Source: JBGPJM01 sp041485385 (GTDB lineage: Bacteria > Planctomycetota > Phycisphaerae > Phycisphaerales > UBA1924). Taken from it: 10,535 nt of DNA. The stretch spans positions 1-10,535 of the forward strand of contig JBGPJM010000179.1 in the NCBI GenBank assembly GCA_041485385.1, read 5' to 3'. Under the pieces are notes generated by a model. The model saw only the letters and a program-made list of their open reading frames with translations, did no database searches and was not told the DNA's origin. Within the stretch, counting starts at the first letter, position 1, and every line of letters starts with the position of its first letter. Positions 6,551 through 10,535 of the stretch are shown piece by piece. The position numbers and the translations under genes were made by a program.

Positions 6551-6556
6551 AGGAGG
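6551..6556 (+). promoter_or_regulatory. Ribosome binding site fixing the TTG start at 6563
   Basis: AGGAGG lies six bases before TTG 6563. The in-frame ATG at 6578 would be 21 bases away, too far. The site therefore selects the rarer TTG codon. Confidence 0.75.
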
Positions 6557-6562
6557 TGGACC

Positions 6563-7249
6563 TTGACAAGGTGCTTGATGGCGGTCGTGGCGGTCGTGGC
6601 GCTCTGCTCCGCGCCGGCGCTGGCCCAACCCGTGTTCTACGACGATTTCGATGGCCGCGCCCTCCTTCCCCACTGGAACCAGCCCCCGCCATCGGACTGG
6701 GAGTACAACGTCAGCAACGGCATGCTGAATGTCACAGACTTGTTCTACCCGTCCAGCCCGAAATCGCCCACCAACTACACCTTCATGGGCGCATCGTTCG
6801 CGCCGCAGACGGATCTCCAGTTGGACTTCAGAATGGGGTGGGGCGAGGGCGTGGCCCGCTTTGACCTGACGTTGCTGGCAGGCGCGGGAATTATCGCAAC
6901 CATCGGGTACTGCGAGATCCTGTGCACCACAGATCCCGGGATTTTCGCGCGCCACGGCGCGTCACGGGTGGCTATTCCGGCCCCGCCGCCCGGAATGTAC
7001 GACTTCAGGATCACACGCGCCGCGGGACAGTTCAACTTCTACTTCGAAGGCGACCTGTTCGCCAGCTTCCAGGATATCTACGGCGGGCCGGTCAACGGGC
7101 TGAGTTTCTACTTCTCGAGTCCGTACCCGGGGCCGTCCGGCCCATTCCACATCGACCGGGTGCAGGTGGTGCCAGCCCCCGCCACGGTGGTCGCTCCTGT
7201 CCTCACGCTCGCGTGGGCTTGCCGCCGAAAGCGACAGACGGCTCCCTGA
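6563..7249 (+). CDS. Secreted lectin-like protein with PEP-CTERM-like (VPAPAT) tail
   Basis: This is a 228-residue exported protein of unknown function. The signal peptide is about residues 1-21 with an ALA-QP cleavage site. The mature part begins YDDFDGRALLPHWN and continues with alternating strands (WEYNVSNGMLNVTD, LQLDFRMGWG, FYFEGDLFASF). This pattern suits a concanavalin A-like beta-sandwich of the kind used for sugar binding or hydrolysis. No catalytic pair of acids stands out, so binding is as likely as catalysis. Residues 203-228 give VPAPAT, a hydrophobic run and CRRKR, nearly the same tail as the protein at 3088. The TTG start is set by AGGAGG six bases upstream. Codon choice is less C-biased than in the helicase. 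It is probably co-transcribed with the small gene 42 bases downstream. Confidence 0.8.
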   Translation: MTRCLMAVVAVVALCSAPALAQPVFYDDFDGRALLPHWNQPPPSDWEYNVSNGMLNVTDLFYPSSPKSPTNYTFMGASFAPQTDLQLDFRMGWGEGVARFDLTLLAGAGIIATIGYCEILCTTDPGIFARHGASRVAIPAPPPGMYDFRITRAAGQFNFYFEGDLFASFQDIYGGPVNGLSFYFSSPYPGPSGPFHIDRVQVVPAPATVVAPVLTLAWACRRKRQTAP

Positions 7250-7291
7250 CATAACTGCTCGCGCATCACGGCAGGCAAGAAGGAGATCGAG

Positions 7292-7618
7292 ATGAAAAGG
7301 TCGCTGGTTGTTTGGCTCGCGCTCTGGCCCGCGATGTGCCAAGGTCAGCAAGGATCTTGGGAGTACCCGCCGGTCTTGTTCGGCGATGCGACGCACACGC
7401 CGATCGAGGCCGTCAACCTTGTCCACGTGTTCGATTATGACACCACCTACCCTACAACGGGTACGTGCAAGGTCCTGGCCCTCACGCACGAGGGCACTAA
7501 AACCTGCGTCGCGGGAAAGAGCCGTCTGTGGACCTCGCCGGCTGCCCTCGGCCCTCTTCCCGGTATCGTAGCTCTTCAGCCCTCTGCAACCACCGGCTCG
7601 GGCATGGGCGGGAGGTGA
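7292..7618 (+). CDS. Small secreted protein, unknown function
   Basis: This is a 108-residue product with a signal peptide at about 1-18 (MKRSLVVWLALWPAMCQG, cleavage likely before Gln-Gln). It begins with an ATG six bases after AAGGAG, a strong ribosome binding site. The first part of the mature chain (WEYPPVLFGDATHTPIEAVNLVHVFDYDT) has balanced composition and GC-biased third positions, so it looks genuinely coding. The last 40 or so residues are lower in complexity (SPAALGPLPG, TTGSGMGG), so the reading frame may have decayed or been truncated there. It lacks the VPAPAT tail of its upstream neighbour. I recognise no family. Position and strand suggest an operon with the gene at 6563. Confidence 0.6.
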   Translation: MKRSLVVWLALWPAMCQGQQGSWEYPPVLFGDATHTPIEAVNLVHVFDYDTTYPTTGTCKVLALTHEGTKTCVAGKSRLWTSPAALGPLPGIVALQPSATTGSGMGGR

Positions 7619-7760
7619 CCGGTTTGGGACCACGCGCGCAGGGCCTGTTGGATCAGCGCAGTACGTCAAGGTCGGGCCGTAAGGCCGCGCGCTGGCTCTG
7701 AGCTGAACGGCATTCAGCTGCGCTGAATCCGCCAAGGGGATCGCCCGAACCCACCCTCCA
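7619..7760. other. Convergent intergenic region with overlapping palindromes
   Basis: Here the plus-strand secreted-protein pair meets the minus-strand methyltransferase block. The only structure seen is the three-segment palindrome at 7701-7728. Without a T tract on either strand it is not a standard terminator, though it could stop or protect transcripts from either side. Confidence 0.45.
7701..7728. repeat. Three-segment alternating palindrome
   Basis: AGCTGAA (7701-7707) pairs perfectly with TTCAGCT (7713-7719) around CGGCA. The middle segment, ATTCAGC (7712-7718), pairs equally well with GCTGAAT (7722-7728) around TGC. The two 7-bp hairpins exclude each other. Confidence 0.6.
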
Positions 7761-7931
7761 CTATTTATGCTGCGACCTGATGTTCTTCCGCCCACCCTGC
7801 ACACTGCGGTTGCGATCGGGCCGCTGCGCCGGGCCGCGGTTCTGGTCGGGACCGAATGGGAACGGGTTCTTCGGGGGCGTCCTCTTGGGGGGCTTGCTGT
7901 CCGGGGGCTTGGGAGGTTCTGGGGTGGCCAT
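7761..7931 (-). CDS. Small basic proline-rich protein, unknown function
   Basis: This is a 56-residue product (MATPEPPKPPDSKPPKRTPP through to a C-terminus of RSQHK), rich in Pro, Lys, Arg and Asn and without hydrophobic segments. It is therefore likely cytoplasmic, intrinsically disordered and possibly nucleic-acid binding. The ATG at 7931 has AAGGAG six bases upstream, and third positions are strongly GC-biased, so it looks like a real gene despite its size. It lies 95 bases downstream of the methyltransferase on the same strand and may share its transcript. I recognise no family. A longer frame in register runs back into the methyltransferase region but only shadows that gene. Confidence 0.65.
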   Translation of the reverse strand: MATPEPPKPPDSKPPKRTPPKNPFPFGPDQNRGPAQRPDRNRSVQGGRKNIRSQHK

Positions 7932-7937
7932 GACGGG

Positions 7938-7943
7938 CTCCTT
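7938..7943 (-). promoter_or_regulatory. Ribosome binding site of the 56-residue gene
   Basis: Plus-strand CTCCTT reads AAGGAG on the minus strand, six bases before the ATG at 7931. It is the main evidence for calling this short frame a gene. Confidence 0.65.
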
Positions 7944-8026
7944 GTTCAGGTGTTCTGGCGAGGGGTGGAGGGAGGCGATCGGATTGCCGGCTTTCAGCGG
8001 CGCCGCGCATCGAGACCGAAACCACA

Positions 8027-9067
8027 TCATCCGCACGGCACGCCCTCGATGATGCTGCACGACCCGCCGGGAACCGCCGCAACCCGCCGCACGTCGAAGC
8101 CCCCCGACGACAGCAGCGCCGCCCACTCGGGCCCGCTCCGCTCCCGCCCCCCCGTGACGGCGAGCATGTTCAGATCGGCCATCAGCATCGCCTGCGCCTC
8201 CGCATCGCCGGGGCTGATCACCTCCGGCAGCACCACCTCGATCACCAGCAGCCGGCTCTCCGGCGTCATCGCCCCGCGGCAGTTCTTCAGAATCCGCCGC
8301 GCATTGTCGTCGTCGTACCCGTGCAGCACGCACTTCAGGATGTACGCGTCCGCGCCGCCGGGAACGGTCTCCAGCAGGTCGCCGCCCACGAACCGGCAGC
8401 GCCCGGCAAGCCCCGCGCCCGCCAGCCTCGGCGCCGCGCGATCGACCGCCTCCTGCCGGTCCACCAGGATCCCCCGCGCCCGCGGATTCGCCCCCAGGAT
8501 CGCCGCCAGCAGCCCGCCCCCCGCGCCGCCCAGGTCGGCCACGACGCCGCACCGCGAGAAGTCGTACGCGCGGGCGATCGGCGCCATCTCCTCGGCGCTC
8601 GGCTCGGCGAACACCGCATGGAAGATCGCCGCGGCATCGGGCTCCCTCGACCATCGCGAGGTCACTCCTTCCCGCTTCATCGCCGCCGCCGCGCCCGCTA
8701 TCCCGCCGGCCCGCACGCACTCCGGAAGGTACGTCCAGGCATCCGCCAGCAGATCGGCCCAGAACACGATCGAGGCCCACACCGTGTCCGGCGCGCTCCT
8801 CCTCAGCGGCCGGCCGAACGGCGTCAGCCGGAAGCGCGCCGGCGAAACCTCCTCGACAACGCCGAGGCTCGCCAATGCCCGCAGGAATCGATAGAGAGAG
8901 TCCGGGTGGGAAGCCGTCGCCGCCGCAAGCTCGTCAAGGTTCTTCTCCCCGTCCCCCAGCGCATCGGCGATGCCCAGCCGCACCGCGGCACACAGCACCT
9001 TCCCACGGAAGTAGCCCCGCGCCATCTCCGCAAGCGATGCCCGAGCGGAGGGGGGGGTGTCGGTCAC
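8027..9067 (-). CDS. SAM-dependent O-methyltransferase (plant-type OMT / CrtF-like fold)
   Basis: This is a 346-residue cytoplasmic methyltransferase expected to move a methyl group from SAM to a hydroxyl of a small, often aromatic or polyketide-like, substrate. Residues 10-90 form the winged-helix dimerisation domain (LGIADALGDG, LDELAAATASHPDSLYRFLRAL, RFRLTPFG). Residues 140-345 form the Rossmann methyltransferase domain, with the SAM loop DLGGAGGGLL from residue 178. The segment LKCVLHGYDDDNARRIL holds His249, where the family's catalytic His sits in LHDWxD. Gly-Tyr replaces the usual Asp-Trp. The start is GTG 9067, with GGAGG six bases upstream. Upstream on the same strand is the second RRM gene, with a 181-bp gap that holds a 43-bp direct repeat; downstream is the 56-residue gene. 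No biosynthetic partners are nearby, so the substrate cannot be inferred. Confidence 0.88.
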   Translation of the reverse strand: MTDTPPSARASLAEMARGYFRGKVLCAAVRLGIADALGDGEKNLDELAAATASHPDSLYRFLRALASLGVVEEVSPARFRLTPFGRPLRRSAPDTVWASIVFWADLLADAWTYLPECVRAGGIAGAAAAMKREGVTSRWSREPDAAAIFHAVFAEPSAEEMAPIARAYDFSRCGVVADLGGAGGGLLAAILGANPRARGILVDRQEAVDRAAPRLAGAGLAGRCRFVGGDLLETVPGGADAYILKCVLHGYDDDNARRILKNCRGAMTPESRLLVIEVVLPEVISPGDAEAQAMLMADLNMLAVTGGRERSGPEWAALLSSGGFDVRRVAAVPGGSCSIIEGVPCG

Positions 9068-9105
9068 GGCACGCCTCCGAGAAAGGGGAAGACAGGCGGT
9101 GCGCG

Positions 9106-9148
9106 GCGGCAGGCGTCGCCCGCTGCCGTCTTCTTCTCACTTTTCACT
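9106..9148. repeat. 43-bp direct repeat, copy 1
   Basis: This copy matches 9201-9243 at 38 of 43 positions, in the same orientation, with start points 95 bp apart. A GC-rich half (GCGGCAGG..., CGCCCGCTG) leads into a T/C-rich half ending TCACTTTTCACT. It sits just upstream of the methyltransferase ribosome binding site. Confidence 0.8.
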
Positions 9149-9161
9149 TCTCACTTTTCAC
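9134..9161. repeat. TTCTCAC/TTTTCAC heptad array
   Basis: There are four consecutive 7-bp units, strictly alternating TTCTCAC and TTTTCAC, and the first two overlap the end of direct repeat copy 1. Copy 2 carries only two such units (TGTTCAC and TTTTCAC, 9229-9242). The unit resembles the CTTCTCAC octamer at 3875. Confidence 0.8.
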
Positions 9162-9200
9162 TGCTCGCAGCGGCAAGACCCGTCACCGCGCCTCAGCCAC

Positions 9201-9243
9201 GCGGCAGGCCCCGCCCGCTGCAGTCTTCTGTTCACTTTTCACT
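9201..9243. repeat. 43-bp direct repeat, copy 2
   Basis: This is the partner of 9106-9148. It ends only a few bases beyond the stop of the second RRM gene, so both copies lie in the gap between that gene and the methyltransferase. Confidence 0.8.
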
Positions 9244-9248
9244 CAGCC

Positions 9249-9527
9249 TCAACCATGCGGCGTCGCGCCGGTGTCGCCCGGCTTGTCCAGCCGCGACTTG
9301 GCCTGCCGAACTTTCAGCCGCCTTCCCGCCGGCGCCGTGGCGTGCAGCGCGGCGATCGCTACCGCCGCCTGGTCGTCGGACATCTGCACGTACCCGAAGC
9401 CGCGCGGCTCCCCCGTGTCCTTGTCCTTGGCCAAGCGGGCACGCTTCACCAGTCCGTGGGGTGCAAAGAGTGCACGAAGCTGCTCCTCGCTCGTCTCGGG
9501 CGAGAGATTCCCGACATAGATCTTCAT
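9249..9527 (-). CDS. RNA-binding protein, single RRM without glycine tail
   Basis: This is a 92-residue RRM protein and a paralogue of the one at 2309-2650. RNP2 is IYVGNL at residues 3-8 and RNP1 is RGFGYVQM at 42-49, in identical positions. Other shared stretches include SExQLRxLFAxHG and the DxxTGxPRGFG loop. After the RRM it ends in a short basic tail (RRLKVRQAKSRLDKPG) in place of the Gly-rich tail. The ATG at 9527 gives the standard MKIYVGNL start; the upstream ribosome binding site is weak (GGAA). The leader can fold (9553-9631) and a -10-like TATAGT lies at 9663-9658. It is likely a cytoplasmic RNA chaperone or mRNA-stability factor. Targets are unknown. Confidence 0.9.
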   Translation of the reverse strand: MKIYVGNLSPETSEEQLRALFAPHGLVKRARLAKDKDTGEPRGFGYVQMSDDQAAVAIAALHATAPAGRRLKVRQAKSRLDKPGDTGATPHG

Positions 9528-9552
9528 GTGATTCCGTCCACAGCCCGAAAGG

Positions 9553-9631
9553 GGGGAAACCGGTGCAGACACTCGGGCGGCCCGGTGGCGGGGCAGTCCA
9601 ACGCCGGTTGATCCTGCCGGCTGGTTTCCCC
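9553..9631 (-). repeat. Folded leader of the second RRM gene
   Basis: GGGGAAACC (9553-9561) and GGTTTCCCC (9623-9631) are perfect 9-bp inverted arms. Nested directly inside the right arm is a hairpin, GCCGG (9603-9607) / CCGGC (9617-9621), with a nine-base loop. Together they could form a branched structure in the RRM transcript, ending about 25 bases before the start codon. Confidence 0.45.
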
Positions 9632-9657
9632 TGGGACGCGGCTGGCCGGAACATGAA

Positions 9658-9663
9658 ACTATA
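9658..9663 (-). promoter_or_regulatory. Candidate -10 element of the second RRM gene
   Basis: The minus strand reads TATAGT, five of six matches to TATAAT, about 130 bases upstream of the RRM start. No good -35 lies at 16-18 bases; TTGTGG at 20 bases is the nearest. Confidence 0.3.
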
Positions 9664-9718
9664 GCACGCTGATGGTTACGAAACCACAACAGCATCGGTA
9701 ATTAAACCAAACATTTCC

Positions 9719-9747
9719 TTGACATTGTCAGAAATATACCGTATGCT
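9719..9747 (+). promoter_or_regulatory. Near-consensus sigma-70 promoter of the right-edge gene
   Basis: A perfect TTGACA (9719-9724) and TATGCT (9742-9747) are separated by exactly 17 bases in an AT-rich pocket. Transcription would start at about 9753-9755, only a few bases before the GTG at 9757. Confidence 0.7.
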
Positions 9748-9756
9748 GCCCAAACT

Positions 9757-10535
9757 GTGGTCCAGGCCGTCCCGCCATCCTCGACACCCCCACCCGGCGA
9801 CGTAGCACGGCCCAGTGCTGCCACTCCTTCCCCACATCCCACATCCGACATCCCAACTCCGACATCGAACCCATCCGACATCCCGAATCCGACATCCCCC
9901 ACCGCGTTCCTCCAGGCCTTCCTCGACTCGGGCCTCTCCCTCGCCGCCCTCGCGGCCAAGTTCAACCTCGACCCCATCCAGCTCCTCAACCTCGCCTCCA
10001 GCCCCGACATCCAGCCCCACCTTGAGGCCATCGAGAAGCTCGCCGAGCTTCGCCACCGCGCCCTCGTCGCGCCCCTCCTCGTCGATGCCCGCCTTTCCGT
10101 CATCAACTGTCTCAAGGCCCAGGTCGACGACCCCAAGACCGACCCCGTCGAGCGCCGCCGCGCGTGTGCCCTCCTCCTCCGCGCGCTCAACCGCCCCACC
10201 AACAACGGCGCCACCTCCTCTTCCCCACATCCCACATCCGATAACCCACGTCCGAAATCGAGTATCCCGACTCCGACACCCAGGCGCTCCCCCGAGGAGA
10301 TGGTCAAGCTCGTCGTCACCGCCCTCACCGAGAACGACGACCCCGACGATGACACGGGCCTGACCACCCTTCACGCCTTCCTCGATCCCGATTGCTCCGA
10401 CCCCGAGTCGCTCGAGGAGTTCCTCCTCGACCCCGGCGACAACCTCGACCCCATCATCGACTTCGGCGGCCAGGGCGCCCTCGCGCAGTACCACCCCGTC
10501 GAGATCAGCGGCGCCATGGGCAAGCAGGACGTCAC
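9757..10535 (+). CDS. Unidentified protein with repeat-encoded linkers (3' end outside window)
   Basis: The frame is open from 9706 and runs off the right edge. GTG 9757 is the only canonical start before the folded part, giving at least 259 residues. The order is: a Pro/Ser/Thr N-terminus partly encoded by heptad array B; a helical domain (FLDSGLSLAALAAKFNLDP, then LEAIEKLAELRHRAL) that resembles a helix-turn-helix; a second linker from heptad array C; and an acidic region (ENDDPDDDTG, LDPDCSDPESLEEFLLDPGD). Both linkers begin SPHPTSD in the same frame. There is no signal peptide or membrane segment, so it is likely cytoplasmic. The helical part could suit a DNA-binding or terminase-small-subunit-like fold, but I do not recognise the family. 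The promoter ends nine bases before the GTG, implying a nearly leaderless mRNA. Confidence 0.7.
   Translation, partial: MVQAVPPSSTPPPGDVARPSAATPSPHPTSDIPTPTSNPSDIPNPTSPTAFLQAFLDSGLSLAALAAKFNLDPIQLLNLASSPDIQPHLEAIEKLAELRHRALVAPLLVDARLSVINCLKAQVDDPKTDPVERRRACALLLRALNRPTNNGATSSSPHPTSDNPRPKSSIPTPTPRRSPEEMVKLVVTALTENDDPDDDTGLTTLHAFLDPDCSDPESLEEFLLDPGDNLDPIIDFGGQGALAQYHPVEISGAMGKQDV
9833..9897 (+). repeat. Heptad array B (CACATCC/GACATCC)
   Basis: There are nine 7-bp units, including two CACATCC and three GACATCC, with one two-base slip after the fifth unit. It encodes the N-terminal Pro/Ser/Thr linker of the right-edge gene. Its first 15 bases and the seven before them are identical to the start of array C. 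Confidence 0.85.
10226..10281 (+). repeat. Heptad array C (CACATCC type)
   Basis: There are eight uninterrupted 7-bp units starting CACATCC, CACATCC, GATAACC, CACGTCC, in the same codon register as array B. It encodes the second linker of the right-edge gene. Confidence 0.85.

Larger units (their letters stand above)
6219..6562. other. Intergenic region with a gene relic
   Basis: This 344-bp stretch lies between the helicase and the second secreted protein. It contains the minus-strand dockerin-like relic (6344-6415), a weak plus-strand promoter candidate (6463-6490) and the AGGAGG ribosome binding site of the next gene. No clear terminator follows the helicase. Confidence 0.5.
9528..9756. 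other. Divergent control region of the second RRM gene and the edge gene
   Basis: This is a 229-bp non-coding stretch. Its left half is the probable structured leader of the RRM gene (minus strand). The right half, from about 9658, turns AT-rich and holds a -10-like element for the minus strand and a near-consensus promoter for the plus strand. Confidence 0.6.

Noticed and set aside
6962..7804. Minus-strand 280-codon frame opposite the secreted-protein pair
   Set aside because: It has no start signals and no recognisable protein features. The plus strand has two signal peptides and strong ribosome binding sites.
9604..9620. 17-base exact match to the conserved 5' start of archaeal 16S rRNA (CCGGTTGATCCTGCCGG)
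   Set aside because: The similarity stops at both ends and nothing downstream resembles rRNA. The segment is explained as a small hairpin in the leader of the second RRM gene.
9553..9631. 9-bp inverted repeats as ends of an insertion sequence
   Set aside because: Only about 60 bp lie between them, there is no transposase and no flanking target duplication. A folded mRNA leader fits better.
9833..10281. Possible CRISPR array
   Set aside because: Units are 7 bp, contiguous and without spacers, and they lie within coding sequence. They are tandem repeats.
9815..10363. Plus-strand open frame of 182 codons inside the right-edge gene
   Set aside because: It is the +1 shadow frame: Ser/Pro/Arg only and ending early. 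The frame from 9757 has normal protein composition to the window edge.

Overview
The window looks like chromosomal DNA of a high-GC planctomycete, most likely of the Phycisphaerae. The sequence evidence is two secreted proteins ending in a planctomycete-type PEP-CTERM variant (VPAPAT, a hydrophobic stretch, then an Arg/Lys cluster), the remnant of a dockerin-like C-terminus (ANSQDFFDLLSAF), and two single-RRM RNA-binding proteins. The taxonomic call is inference from these hallmarks; no rRNA or other strong phylogenetic marker is visible apart from rsmG.

Layout. At the left edge a minus-strand gene starts and runs off the window (1-35), divergent from an MscS-type mechanosensitive channel (166-1353, +) whose end overlaps the 16S rRNA methyltransferase gene rsmG (1343-2227, +). 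rsmG converges on a glycine-tailed RRM gene (2309-2650, -) that ends at an intrinsic terminator. After a 437-bp non-coding stretch come a secreted PEP-CTERM-like protein (3088-3867, +), a tandem array of an octamer, and a DinG/XPD-like iron-sulfur helicase (3978-6218, +). Then follow a decayed dockerin-like relic on the minus strand, a second secreted PEP-CTERM-like protein (6563-7249, +) and a small secreted protein (7292-7618, +). These converge on a minus-strand block: a second RRM gene (9249-9527), an O-methyltransferase (8027-9067) and a 56-residue basic proline-rich protein (7761-7931). A last plus-strand gene starts at 9757 behind a near-consensus sigma-70 promoter and runs off the right edge.

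How the genes relate. No single pathway links them. mscS-rsmG is an overlapping pair that is probably translationally coupled. The two secreted proteins share the same sorting tag and would be handled by the same exosortase-type system, which is not in the window. The two RRM genes are paralogues, and each has a leader that can fold.

The most unusual structure is a set of G-poor short tandem repeats. Heptad arrays of the type CACATCC/GACATCC lie in phase inside the coding sequence of the helicase (once) and the last gene (twice), where they encode Pro/Ser/Thr linkers. TTCTCAC/TTTTCAC heptads and CTTCTCAC octamers lie between genes. The helicase also has a G-quadruplex-like polyglycine insert and a Ser where the first Fe-S cysteine is expected. 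The last gene appears to be almost leaderless.
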